From positions 4,278,001 through 4,342,000 of the forward strand of contig CM071589.1 of the NCBI GenBank assembly GCA_036429605.1: a stretch of DNA of 64,000 nt. The letters run 5' to 3'. The notes under the pieces are model-generated. The model saw only the letters and a program-made list of their open reading frames with translations, was not told where the DNA came from and searched no databases. Shown piece by piece: positions 11,347 through 23,877 of the stretch (position 1 is its first letter; every line of letters starts with the position of its first letter). This DNA comes from Cladobotryum mycophilum (taxonomy: Eukaryota > Ascomycota > Sordariomycetes > Hypocreales > Hypocreaceae). The translations under genes were made by a program, and so were the position numbers.

Positions 11347-13990
11347 ATGGCGATTCAGAAAAAGCACGGCAAAGGCCGTCTGGATAAGTGGTATAAACTT
11401 GCGAAAGAGAAAGGCTACCGTGCTCGTGCAGCATTTAAACTGATACAATTGAACAAGAAATATGGATTCTTGGAGAAGAGCAAGGTTTTGTTGGACCTTT
11501 GTGCCGCGCCCGGTGTAAGTTTTTGCTGCCACCTTCTCCCCAATTTAATGCTGATATCTTGTAAAGTCATGGTGCCAGGTAGCAGCTGAGGTCATGCCTG
11601 TGAACAGCTTGATTGTTGGTGTCGATCTGTCGCCCATAAAGCCTATACCTAGAGTCATCACGTTCCAGAGCGACATCACCACCGACAAGTGCCGCGCAAC
11701 TATTCGACAACATTTCAAGACCTGGAAAGCCGATACAGTCTTGCACGACGGTGCTCCCAATGTTGGTACTGCTTGGGTACAAGATTCCTTTAATCAAGCC
11801 GAATTGGCTTTGCAATCTTTGAAGCTTGCAACTGAGTTTCTCGCTGAGGGTGGTACATTCGTCACCAAAGTCTTCAGGTCAAAGGATTATAACCCACTTC
11901 TGTGGGTTTTGAACCAGTTGTTCCACAAGGTGGAAGCTACGAAACCCCCATCCTCTCGAAACGTTTCTGCCGAAATCTTCGTTGTCTGCAGGGGGTACAA
12001 GGCCCCAAAGCGTGTCGACCCTCGTTTCCTAGATCCCCGATCAGTTTTCGCAGAGCTTGCCGGAGCTACTCCAAATAATGAAGCCAAAGTCTACAATCCT
12101 GAGACTAAGAAGCGAAAGCGTGATGGCTATGAAGAGGGCGACTACACGCAATTCAAAGAAATCCCCGCCAGTGAATTTATACAAACCAACGATCCTATTG
12201 CCATCCTTGGCAGTTATAATATGCTTTCTTTCAAACAGCCCCCCAATGGTGATGTGGCACTTGCAGCGCTTGACAAGCTCCCAGAAACTACGTTTGAGAT
12301 CAGGAACTGTTGCTCAGACCTGAAAGTTTTAGGCAGAAAAGATTTCAAACTCCTTCTGAAATGGCGATTAAAGGTGCGAGAGATTTTTGGTCTCTCTACC
12401 AAGAAATCACTGGAGCCGGAAGTTACAGAAGAGGTTGCCGAAGTTGAATCCATGGACGAGGAGCTGCGAATACAGGAGGAATTGCAGGGGATGAAGGACA
12501 AAGACAATGCGAAGAAGAAGCGGGAGAAACGCAAAGATAATGAACGCAAACAACGTGAAATTGTCAGAATGCAGTTGAACATGGTGACACCGATGGATAT
12601 TGGAATGGAAGAATCTGGGCCAACCGGTGAAGGCTCCATGTTTTCCCTCAAAAAGGTGGACAAGACGAATGCCATGAGCCGGTTTACTCGTGGCAGGATG
12701 GCCACCGTGTCAAAACCCGAAGAATCAAAGGATCAGGAAAGCGGCTTAGGAACATCTGCAGAGAATGGTGAGAGCGATTCCGAAGAAGACCTTCTTGAGC
12801 AGGATCTCGATGCCATGTATAGTCAATACAGAGAGCGGAAGTCTGAAGCAGATGCCAAGTACCGAGCAAAGAAGGCACGGGAAGAGCATGGTGACGATGA
12901 ATGGGAAGGTGTATCAGCGAGTGAACAAGCGGAGAGCGATGGAAGCGAATTAGACGAGGACGAGGACGACGAGTCGGATAACGATGATGTTGGTCTGCCT
13001 ACACGAGGTCTGCTGACTGATTTGGATGGCACGACTGAGACTAAGGATGGTCTTTCGAAGAGAGCGGCAGCCTTCTTCGACCAAGACATTTTCAGAGATA
13101 TAGCTGGTGTGCTGCCAACCCCCGATGAAGACGAGGATATGGCCGAGGAGATGAATGAAAGACCTGCTGCAGACTCGATCAGGGGGTGTCTGCTTTGCCA
13201 GTCAGGGGTAAAGAAAAAACACGCAAGTTAGCTAAAACAACCGTTACTGAAGAGCCTGAATCAGACGAAGAAGGGCGTTTTGAACTAGTGAAAGCGGATG
13301 AGGATGACTGGGAACAAAAGGGAATGGTGACATCGGATGGAAGACCAGGTAAGTCAGCATTTGACACTCCTCTGTCCCGTTCTCCTTATTCGGGTTTCCA
13401 TGCGAGTGAGCGCGGGTAGCTAACAATTAGAAGATATTGATATCATCACGGCTGAGGCAATGACTCTGGCCCACCAACTCGCTACTGGACAGAAGACTAG
13501 CCATGATGCCATAGATGATGGCTTCAACAAGCGCGCTTTCCGTGACCGGGATGGCTTGCCTGAGTGGTTCATAGACGATGAAGGCAAACATGACAAGCTT
13601 CAGAAACCAATTACGAAGGCTGCAGCCACGGCAATAAAGGAGAAGCTGAGAGCGTTCAATGCCCGACCGATCAAGAAGGTTCGGGAAGCTAAGGCGCGAA
13701 AGAAGCTGAAGACTGCCCAAAAGCTTGAGAAGTTGAAGAAGAAATCGGACATGCTTGCAAACGATGAGGGTATGACGGAGAAGGAGAAGGCCGATAGTAT
13801 AGCTAGGCTGGTGAGCAGGGCTGGGAAACAGAAGCCTCGGCAGGCGGCTAAACTGGTCGTCGCTAAAGGACTGAACAGGGGAATTCAGGGGCGGCCAAAG
13901 GGTGTCAAGGGTCGCTACAGAATCGTGGATGCCAGAATGAAAAAGGAGCTGAGGGCGCAAAAGAGAGTAGCCCAACGAAAAAAGCGATGA
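11347..13990 (+). CDS. spb1: Spb1, FtsJ-type rRNA 2'-O-methyltransferase (apparent -1 frameshift)
   Basis: Exons 11347-11514, 11567-13348 and 13431-13990, with introns of 52 and 82 nt. The N-terminal FtsJ domain has the SAM motif LDLCAAPGSWCQVA assembled across intron 1, DGAPN, FVTKVFR and SAEIFVVC, so the K-D-K-E catalytic set is present. A long acidic/basic coiled region follows, then the Spb1 C-terminal domain (DGLPEWFIDDEGKH...) and a basic tail. Spb1 methylates 25S rRNA during 60S assembly in the nucleolus. The frame breaks at the GGGGG run 13182-13186: upstream text reads in one frame to about residue 540, and the conserved downstream text resumes in another. One extra G makes the whole model 836 residues, the family's usual length. 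An alternative 74-nt intron (13109-13182) has a poor donor. The ATG at 11347 precedes the canonical MAIQKKHGKGRLDKWY start. Confidence 0.93.
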
Positions 13991-14021
13991 GGGTAGTTGT
14001 ATGATATTGGTTAATAACATA

Positions 14022-15420
14022 TCAAACAGAAGGTGCCTCGGGATCGGGTTGCAACACTGAAGGCTCTTTGTGTTCCTGGCGGCCAAGATTTCGGAGAAAC
14101 GCGACCGTGGGGTATAGCGGTCCACTAAACTCCATGTCATACCTGGTTATGAGGTTGGAGCATTAGCTCATCTTCGTCTGTAATACTGACTTGGAGGCAT
14201 CAGTCAGGTAGACACTATAGATAACACACCAGTAATTGATGGCTAGTACAAAACTTTGATCACCCTCGACACATGATTGTTTAACTTTGTGATACCTTGG
14301 TGTTGAGTTATTAGAAAGTTTCCTTCATTATTCTGGGCCATTGGGGTTGGTGCGGTTGTACTAACCACATGGCAGGCAAATAGAGCATATCGCCGGGATT
14401 CAGCGTGACACGAATTGGTTTTGCTAGATGAGACGTGGGGGAGGGATTGATAAGAGGTTTGTCTGGATCCCATGTCGCTAATGGCACTGGCTCAGCGTCT
14501 GGATCCAGGCAGAGAGCAAAATCATCCCCTTTGCGAATGTATGTTGCTGGTGAAAGAAGTTTTTCATTCACACAGGTATGGAAGAGGGGCGGTAATAAGA
14601 CGAAATGTTTCTTGCCGATGACCTGGACGAAGATATTCTCAAAATTATCCCTGTGCATGGCTGTGATAGACTTGGAGTTGCCAATCCACAGGTTGATAGC
14701 CTCGGGCTGCTTTTGAAGCGCGATTCGCGCAAAGGGAATATCTTTCTGTGCATCAGGAAACAAGGGAAGATATTCGTCCCTGAAATTGTCATTTTCTAAT
14801 CAGGGAATAAGATGACATTAGTCTACTGCGGTGACTTTGCTAAATACGTACAGGGATGACCACTGACGAGTTTGAGCGTATCTTATTTCAGACTTGGGGG
14901 AGGACTTGGGGTCTGTTTCCTGCTGGATGATATAGTCAAGGAATTCGTCGAATGGCTGTGACTCCTCATGCGGCTTTGAAATGACAGTAGTGTTGTACGT
15001 GGGAGAGAACGTTGGTGCATCCGCATTTCTAGTTTCGTTATCTCAAAGTTAACAAGTATTATATAGAAGGTAGACTATCGACTGTTGGTGAGGTATATAT
15101 ATCGACGCTGGAGAAAATGTCCATAAACGAGGGCGAAAGACATACCCTAGTGGAGTGACAGCAACATTGACCGTCTGGCCTTCCAGAACTGACTTGAGAT
15201 ATGAGGCATTCCATTTCTGTGTAGCCTTCCAGTTGACTGCGCCGTCTCTGACAACAAAGGGAGTGTTCCGGGCGACAAAACGCATAAATTCAAGTGGGCT
15301 TGGCTCTTCATCAAGCTCTTCAACCACAAGACTATTTAGCTCACTGAAAGTCTGGATCATATCCGCCAATGCGGTGTCTAGAAGAACATTTGTAGCCATT
15401 GGGTCTTCTTGATTGATCAT
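14022..15420 (-). CDS. JmjC-domain (cupin_8) oxygenase, JMJD7-like
   Basis: Five exons: 15420-15146, 15028-14868, 14795-14366, 14295-14230 and 14142-14022. Introns are 117, 72, 70 and 87 nt, and the model closes to 350 residues. The iron site is visible: HRD in ITAMHRDNFENIFVQV, and the distal His in WYHKV, which appears only after splicing the third intron. Other JMJD7-type signatures are YAQTQNDNFRDEYLPLFPD (joined across the second intron), INLWIGNSKSITAMH, GKKHFVLLPP, LNPGDMLYLPAMWYHKV and the end NYWYDMEFSGPLYP. These enzymes are Fe(II)/2-oxoglutarate lysyl hydroxylases or related oxygenases; the substrate in fungi is unknown. It converges on spb1 with only 31 nt between stop codons. A second in-frame Met lies at 15399. 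Confidence 0.9.
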
Positions 15421-16461
15421 GTGTAGCTGCAGTCTGCTGTATGTCAAGGACACAGTCAATTAATTGTGTGAAATGGTGGTGAATTAGTTATTATTATTGA
15501 ATTGTCATTGATTGGTAGGTAGTCCGATTTGGTGGGAGCGGGGGCGGGGTTGGTCTCTGGTAAGGGGAGGGAATAAACACACCGGAATATAGACAGGTTC
15601 GTGTTTTATAGTTTCTCTAGATTTCTCTCGATTTCTCTTTGCATTTCTTGATTTATTTTATATATTATCTCACAATGGGCTCTGATACCTCTTTCTTCTC
15701 CTCTCGTGTGTTTGGGTAGCAGCCCTATTTCTTCAAGGCTAAATGACTTGACGCCATTGTAGTAGCTCATGCGAATCCTATCCAATAATAGTAGCCATGG
15801 CTCTCATAAAAATGATTAAATTGTTGGAGTCGATGCTGACTTGCAAGCCTACTAGGTATATACCCAGAGCGAAGTCACGCCCAATTGGCATTTCGCGTGT
15901 TGCTTGCATGAGGTGGGCTCAAAACTTGGGTACAGCGGGGAGACAAAATACCTTATAGATACAGGGAGGGAGGTACGTAAGTAGGTACGGTAAGACGAGT
16001 ATGCAGCCGCCGACCTCTTTGGTACTTAGTAGTAGTATTTGATCTCCAAGCTATGCCCACTTCCCTTGGTCGCCAGCTAAGTGTCGAAAGTGTCTAGTAG
16101 AAAGTAAACGACTCAATTGGATTAGCCAGAGGCCGACAGATACATATGCCCCATTTGATACAGGCAAGGTACTATAGAGGTAGGTAGTAACCACTCTTGG
16201 GACAATACCCCCTACATGAATCTCGATTTCATTTTTGGTTTTTTTTACACAGTCAATTGGTCGACAACTGTTAGCACACCCGGTGATTGTGCATTCTCTT
16301 ATATCGCAAGCTTTTGTCCCATTTCTTTTGATGCTCATCTTGACGCAGTCAAATGTCGCGACACATCATCCACCAGGAGAAATCACACAAGCAGGACTTG
16401 CAAAAGCTACACTGTCTAATCTCTGAGGACTTACTTCTATTGATACCAGGCACTCTCTGCA
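15421..16461. other. Divergent intergenic region upstream of JmjC gene and SCAP
   Basis: About 1 kb with no credible ORF. It contains TAGGTA/TACGTAAGTAGGTACGG clusters at about 15970-16000 and 16170-16190, plus T-rich stretches near 15600-15670 that probably belong to promoters or 5' UTRs. Confidence 0.55.
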
Positions 16462-19400
16462 ATGATCTGGTACTTACTGTTCCCGCTGCGAAGGTAAGGA
16501 TATATGCATCAGCTATGCTATTCTACCGTGACACTAAACAGGTTACCGTTCCATCACACCATCATCATCGTCATCATCATCCATGAAGCTGATCATTCCT
16601 AAAATTTAGAACCACCAGGGCACCGCACATTCCGGCCACTAATCCCCTGCGTCGGTTCTTCACTCGCCATGGCAGGCACGTATCCCGATTCGCTGTTTCG
16701 ACGTTGATCATATCAACGACCATTGCGACAATTCTCATTTACCCGTTCCCATTCCTCGTCACCACAGACTTTATCAATGGCGCATCCAACCTCCCTCATC
16801 ATGTATGGACTGTCGCTCGACCTCTTCCATACGAATATGATGCCCAAACCGGGCCAGATATTATCATGCGCTCCATCTGGATCCATGCCAGCTACATGCA
16901 GGCTCTGAATACGGACATTCTCTCGTCGGCTCTCGAACTTCAAGATGAACTCCTCGGCATCACTGAAGACTTTGGACCTAGCAGGTCGCTCGGCGCACCG
17001 CTCCCTGAAGGACAGCATGTTAATCTATCTCCCCATCAACGTGATGCCCTTCATGCCGTAAATGGCCTGACGAACCAGTCTTGGATCTTTCAATCTCCAC
17101 TCCTTTACTGGAATTGCTCTCAGAATCGGATACTAGCCGACACTAATATTCTGGCGACTGTCAATGACAAGAAAAATCAATCTACACCAGCTAATATCAC
17201 CTTGCGACACTCCATTGTCTTTAGTGGTAAGCGGTTCGAGGATCGCCGTCTGCTGGCAGCTGATGCCTTGGTCATCACTCTTTTACACCTCGGCGATTCC
17301 CCTGTTGGCCGTCAATGGGAGAATGTGGCGCCTTCTTTGCCTCAAAAAGTAGGTCACAAATGGGACATTTACCCTTCAGATGGTCATGTATCGGCTAGTC
17401 AACTGTATGAGTTTACATTTCGTCCAATCTCATTGAAAGACTACGCCTTTCTGATCTTTGTATATGGATCTACACTCCTATACTTTTATTTGAAGAGTTG
17501 GGAGAAACTTCGAGCCCTCAAATCCCAAATTGGACTTCTTATCGCTGTCATAACCCAGATCCTCTTTTCTCTCATGGCAAGCCTTACAATCTGTGCCATT
17601 TGCAACATTGATCTGTCTCGGAGCCCTCGAATAGTATACCCCCTTGTGATTACGGCTGTGGGCCTGGAAAACATGTTTCGAATTATAGATGCTGTTGTCA
17701 AAAAGCCATCCGAGGATATTAGTACGAGCAATAGGATAGGGCATGCCTTTGGCGAAACAGCTCATGTTGCTCTGGCAAGTGGCCTGCAGAACGTCTTGCT
17801 TCTGCTTGGCTTATCCCGTTTCGTTTCCCCGGGAGTTTATGAAATCTGCATCTTTTGTATTGTTGCCATTGTGTTCGATTTTTTCTTTCACTCAACTTTC
17901 TTCTTATCCGTCTTGAGCTTTGATGTGCGCAGAATGGAACTCGGGGATGCGTTGGCCAAAGAATCCTCACGCCACAACCGCAATGCGGCAGAAATTCGGA
18001 GTGGTTCTTCGTGGCTCAAACGGGTTCTCCAAGGCAATATTGCTCTCTCAACGCGTATTGCGGGAACCGTTATCACGATTGGTTTTGTTCTAATTGCCCA
18101 GTGGCACTTCGTTGGGGGCGAAGATCTCTTCCAACAAATTATGAGACTGTGTAGAGGCCAAGATATGAAACTAAATGCCAAGGCATCAAAGCAATCCCTA
18201 TTGGAGGATATTCATCAAGCAAGGAGTCCTACATCCTGGCTTCGGCTTCAAGACCACGATACAGCCAACGAAGTCATTCGCATTATCAAACCGTGGGCAC
18301 ATAGCTACATTGCCAGGGTCTATGAACCTTTGGTGTTTGTTAAGAAAGGTTCAGATCGTATGCCGCACAGGAAAGAACCTGCACTTCTCCCTGCAGCATA
18401 CGATTTTTTTCACCACCAACTATATACCTTTGTCGTCATTATCATACTTGTGATCGCGGCTCTCCGATTATTAACAAGCTATCTATTATTGGAAGATGAG
18501 ACCAAGCTGCATGACAAAGGGACGTCAGACGAGACTCCGAACCTTTCCATCAAATCTTTATCTGGAGGTCATACGCTTGACATAGCATTGCTTGCAGAAT
18601 CACCCGGAGGCCAGGTCGTATCTGTCGGGCTTGACCGCGTGATTAGGGTTTGGGATATCAAGGATATTGATCAAAGCTACTCTATTCCTCGAACAGAACC
18701 AGGATATGGAGATATGTTTCCTGTGTTTGCTGTAGCTTTAGATGAAGAGTCTAAGTGGCTAGCCGTCTTGTCATCGGCCCGAGTCGCTTTTTGGAACCTT
18801 CACACTCACTCCTGGGGCCGTTTGATAAGACTGAAAAGCTTGGATTGGAGGCATGAGGCTTTCTTTTTCGATCAAAGCGCACCCCACCAAACCCCAAGGC
18901 TTATCATAATATGGAAGGATGGCACTTTGACAGAAATCCAAGCGACGTCTGATGAAGAAAACATCAGCTTTACAATATGCCCGAAATTTGTCTGCGCCCG
19001 TCCACTTCTAAATAAAGGTACGTGACTTGATCCTAGTTTACTATAATGAGGGCTGATTGCCTGACGTGAATCGCACCAGACAGTCGTTTGTGGCATCCAA
19101 GACTTTCCATTCTAGCTGTATCAAGACAAGGGACTGTTTACTTTGCTACACGGAGAGAGTCATGGGAGTCTAGTGACATTTTCATTAGGGAATTAGTAGG
19201 CATAGGAACACATCAAGTGGTGCCGCTTTCGCCTCTTCCCTTTTCCCTCGTGGCATCAGCGGAGAGCGTGTACCTCATCGATGCGGATGAAGGAGAAATT
19301 GTGCACATATTCCACGTGGAGAGAATGAAACCCCGATCACTTGAGTGTGTCTATTCATCTCACCGGTTGTCCACTTCTAAATCTATAGGGCTCACATTCT

Positions 19401-20116
19401 TAACCCTCTGCTATACAGGCGCCGACTCTGGCGACTGTATTCTTCACCACTTCTCTCCGCGGAACGACGAAGATGCTATTTATATTCGTGTCGATACGGA
19501 CAATAAGACCAATGAATGGTGCAAGTGGGAGGCTGCAAGAGAAGAAAAGAAGCACGTGGTAAATCCGGGCGTATGGGAGCTCGCATCGGATGGTAGTGCC
19601 GTTGGCCTTCGGCGAAGGCCCCAGGCAGATTTTAGTCCATTGAGGGACATGTCAGAGAGGTTGCGAAATCGATTCTCGGCGCGAGATAGGCTACGAGACA
19701 CGTTCAGATGCTGGGAAATTTGGAGAGTCTCGATAGATGACCGAACGGAGGCAGATGAAAGTCTCCCTCTTTTCAACGAGGACGAAGCTGATCATCTGGT
19801 TATATCAGAGATAGGCCCTAAAGTCAAGGTAGGACTCAGGTCGATGGCTTTTGCGTTTGGTAACGTGATCAAACTGGTGACGGTGGGCGGTCGAGAACGA
19901 TTCGAACCGGTGACAGACGAAACAAGTCGTGAATCCCCGGTGAATGTTTCCGGACGGCGCCGCAAGGTTGGCAGTGTGGTGAGACCAACATTGGGGGAGG
20001 CTAATTCTCAAGTATACTCACTCTACAAAATTCTACAAATGTGTGCACTTGAGAATGGATTCTTCCGCTACGAGGAGGTAGAAGTTCTCACAATCGAGGG
20101 GAATGTTCATTGCTGA
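16462..20116 (+). CDS. scp1: SREBP cleavage-activating protein (SCAP), sterol sensor
   Basis: Exons 16462-16493 (32 nt), 16610-19017 and 19080-20116; introns 116 and 62 nt; 1158 residues. The tiny first exon encodes MIWYLLFPLR, which joins in frame to RTTRAPHIPATNPLRRFFTR, as in other fungal SCAPs. The first transmembrane segment is VSTLIISTTIATILIYPFPF; a glycosylation-prone luminal loop and then the sterol-sensing domain (about residues 288-450) follow. Just after it, RRMELGDAL near residue 452 matches the MELADL Sec24-binding hexapeptide of animal SCAP. The C-terminal half carries degenerate WD40 repeats (LDRVIRVWDIKDI near 685). SCAP escorts SREBP from ER to Golgi when sterols or oxygen fall. 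The first-exon assignment is inference from frame and homology; the rest is directly visible. Confidence 0.93.
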
Positions 20117-22957
20117 CAATGATATGATGTGGACCAACCACCTCAGACACTGACTGAGACATTTGGAGTTCGGATAAGGCCGATTAAAGCCCCAGCATGT
20201 ACGAGGGCGGCTACTATAATACTGAATTTACAGAGTATGTATACGACGTACCTCTGGCTATCGATAGGAATTGTAAAGAAAAGTGGATATTTTAATATTC
20301 ATGACAACTTAAGCAACTCACAGAGAATCATAAGTATTTTTATCTCCTTCTACCCTACTAAAGTACCTGAATCTTGAATACTGCCGCCTGTGTGCGAGTT
20401 AAATTACTGGTAGCTATATCTTTTCCTATTTAGGCAGTATCCATATTGACCGAATGGCGCTAGTGGTATCTCTATATATTTTATCTGTCGAATGCAACGT
20501 GTGCCGATGGGGTCACGTGGTTCGATACTCGAGGATGTGAAATGGTAGTAGGATAAACTGCCTACCTACCTGTACTAATTCGAGGGCAAATATATTATTG
20601 TATTGAGCTTCTTCTGAGAGGAATGGAAGGGTCTTTTACTCAATGCTCAACGGGGCGCTGAACATAATGACATGAAATCGGGACATGGGAAAGATAAAAA
20701 GGTGCGTCGTGCTTTCTTATCGATACTCCAGTACGCGTACTCCATCTGTGTGAATGGGCGACCCCCCTAGTAGCTCTCAACCCGCCCGCAAATGAAAATA
20801 ATACTCGTAATAATACTTTGTACTAATAATACGAAAGGAGGAGCCTTACCGGATTCGCGCTGACGAAAGAAGAATTGCTTTTCTACTCGGGGCGGAATTC
20901 TAAGGACCTGAGGATTTACGATTCCACACCAGTAGCTTATCTTTTCCTCATCTCTCTCGTGGTACGTCGCGCTTTTGTGTTGTCTGGCTGTATTCGAGGT
21001 GCTGAAGGTACGGGCCAGCACACTCATTCTTGTCGTGCCCCGGGGGTCTTTTTTATTTATTTCTAATATCTCCATTCTATATGAATCAGGTGTCCAATTC
21101 CCTCCCCTCAGTCTCTTTTTTTATTTTTTTTATTATTTTTTTTATTTTTACTCTGACGCTCAGAAGACAAGACGGGCTGTTGAGGAGCAAACGCGCAGAC
21201 TGTTGTTGACGTCGCGACCTGGGTAGTGCTTTTGTACATGTACGCACTATAGACTACTGCTGCCTACTGAGAAAACAAGTATCTGGTACTTGGTCATCAC
21301 AATCACACCACCGCAACGAAGCATCCTTCCTATCATCATCAGGCATTACATTCCTTGGACGCGCGAGCTACCTTTGACTGTGATATTTTCAACTGGATTC
21401 TCTCTTTTTCTCTTCATGCTAGGTAAGACCAGTTTTCTTTCCTTGTTTTAGGGGGACCATCAAAGACACGCATGCACGCATCCGATACATGCAAAGTTAC
21501 ACGTGGATCAGGTACTTCCACATGCTTGCTTGTGTTGGTGGGCCTTATCAGGTACAGCCAAAGGATGAGCGACAGTCGGAAAGAAGGAAGGACAAAAATT
21601 ATGAGAGAACTCGGTGGCATGAGATCAGGACATACGATGACACGGCTTGGACTTCGCCTCCGTCAATGCTCAATCATCAGCCGACAACTGGGGTTTCTTT
21701 GTTTGGGCTCATCACGCGAATGATGACCCGTCATCATGAACCAATTTCCATTGCCGCAACATCTGTGGTGAGCATGTAATGCCATCTTTAAGGTGCGTGC
21801 CTGCAGATGCAACACGCCGCCTCGTCTCACACATATTCGACCTTGCCTTTGTTGGTGCCATCCTCGGACTACTTTATTTAGTTCCACCACATTTGGTCGA
21901 TGGACGAATACTGCGTATGGATCTCACCGCTCTCTATCGACCCCTGGTTGAAGGTCAACGAGAGATGGACGATATGTGATGGCATAGTCTGCATAGACCG
22001 ACATCTTCAACGTCTTGGCATGGCTACAGTTCGATATGGGGCCGCCATGAACTCGTAGGATGCCCTATGCTACTACGTCCAGGCTCTCTCCCTCCCCACT
22101 TCATTTCACCATTCTAGGCTTGCCCTTCCCAGGCTTCAACGGCTACTACATCTTCTTCAGTGCTCACTCGCCATACTCCAATTTACTGATTCACCTGCTT
22201 GCCACTCCTTGTCTACTTACCCATCCCCAGGCCCTCATGCCCGTTTATTTGGGTTGATATATGCATTTTTGGGCTAACTAGAATAGAAAATCCTTAGTAA
22301 ACACCACCAATCTATTCATTGCTATGACCTCAGCAGTATCAACTCGACTCTAACCTTTGTTCGGCCGACCTACATTGGCTGGGCTCACATTACTGGTGCA
22401 TCAATACCTGCCTCATGCTCCTGTTAGTCCTGCTCCTCTTCTAAGCCCCTAATGAAACCCTGAGTTGTTAGTTTGAAGTGCTATTTTTTTTTAAAAAAAA
22501 TTCATCCTCTTCATCTTCTTCGTTCTTTCTTCTTCCTATCATGTGGTGTTTGCGGCCCCAGCTCTGGCATCACCGTCCGTCTGCTCTTACCCGTTCACTA
22601 CAGCGTCCAAGGCGCGTTGTGTTTTTATAATTACACTCCCCCAGCCGCCTCGTTATTATGCGCATGGCCCAATCACAGTCTGCCAGCTGTCGTTCCGTGC
22701 TGCATATCATAGGGGCGTGCTTCTGCGTCCGATAGCCAGCGTGGCGCGTGCCTGTTCATATGCAAAGTTATTGCTTTGGCCTCTCTGTTCTTACTGCAGG
22801 AACTCAAGCCTGTTCTCTCCTTCTAACTGACACATTTCCCCAGGACCTCTTGCACCTTGGATTAGCGTGTAGCTAGCCGAATCAGATCTAACCAGACCCC
22901 TCCGTACTTAGTTAGAGTTTGATCATATCGACTAGTCTTGCCGGTATCTTCTGTGCT
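20117..22957. other. Long intergenic region / probable leader of the 14-3-3-like gene
   Basis: About 2.8 kb without a convincing gene. It contains a T-rich low-complexity tract (about 21117-21157), an A/T switch at 22486-22502, C/T-rich stretches and small ORFs (for example 21472-21723 and 21779-21979) with no family character. A long spliced 5' UTR or a non-coding transcript for the gene at 22958 is possible but not shown. Confidence 0.5.
21117..21157. repeat. T-rich low-complexity tract
   Basis: Alternating T7-T8 runs separated by A or AA, ending in TTTTTAC. It may act as a promoter poly(dA:dT) element or be simple slippage sequence. Confidence 0.6.
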
Positions 22958-23877
22958 ATGGCTTCATCCGAGGTTGACCAAAAGTTCCTAGGCAGGATAG
23001 CTAGGGCCGTTGAAAATGACAATTCCATACTGTCTTCCACACTCTACAAACTCCTTGGTCTCTCTCTCAGACTTTCTGACAAACTCGTTGAGGTCAAGAG
23101 ACAACGCAAGCCAGACCCATCCTTTCATGAGAATGTCATGCGCATCCTCTGGCTCGCCCGCGAGGGGCTGAAGATGCTACAGGAATATGTCATCCCGTTC
23201 GCGAGCAGCTATGTAGAGCTCAAGGTCTTAGCCTACAAGCTGCGCGCCAGTTTCCATCACATCTTTGTGCTCTTCCGCAATGAGCCCCGCGTGTCTAGCA
23301 TGGCCACCTGGGATCCCGAGGCTGCCGCTGTTGCCATGGGCGAGCCTTCCAAACTCGATAAGGGTAAAGGCATTGCTACGGACGATGAACCATATGAAAG
23401 GCCTTCTTCTGTGCAGCCTACACATCCACTCGAAGGCGGACCTGTACTCCCCCGCCGGGTTTCGAGGCACCCATGTCGCCAATGTCGCTGTCTTTTCTTC
23501 TTCCAGCGAAAGACTATCTACCAATGACTCATCAATATTTTGAGGATGCTGTCGCTCTCGCAGACAAACTATTGTGGGGGTCACACTCACTTCGATTATC
23601 TGTTAAGACAGAATATGCCGCATTTCTTTATGAGTGTGTCCATGACACCGAGGGCAGCCGCAAGATGGCCAGAGATACAATAAACGAGGTGTACGAGGCT
23701 ACTGAGGGCATGGATGATGACATGTTCCGCGATGCTTGTGAACTTGTCACCGTCTTAGGGAAGATGATGAGACGCGGACTAGGATCTAGCAACACACTTC
23801 GCATGCAGGCTCAGACATCGAACCCAGCGCTTTCCACAGGGGCTACACCTCCAATCGGTATGGAAAATCCTATATAA
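22958..23877 (+). CDS. Divergent fungal 14-3-3-domain protein (frame break)
   Basis: Starts at the ATG 22958 (MASSEVDQKFLGRIARA). Two blocks of a 14-3-3 fold are present: helices before residue ~120 (ELKVLAYKLRASFHHIFVLF) and, after a Pro-rich linker, YFEDAVALADKLLWGSHSLR and DDDMFRDACELVTVLGKMMR. Canonical 14-3-3 phosphopeptide residues (the R-R-Y triad) are not obvious, so ligand binding may differ. The frame changes inside the linker. Either one C is missing from the CCCCC run 23449-23453, which gives VLPPPGFEAPMSPMSLSF..., or a 143-nt intron (23364-23506; GTAAAG...TTCTTCCAG) removes the linker. Both give an open product ending at 23877. The family is widespread in ascomycetes but uncharacterised as far as I know; the 14-3-3 label rests on helix pattern. 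Confidence 0.75.

Noticed and set aside
13109..13182. Intron to explain the spb1 frame break
   Set aside because: Weak donor, and it would remove coding-like acidic sequence; a one-base homopolymer indel explains the data better.
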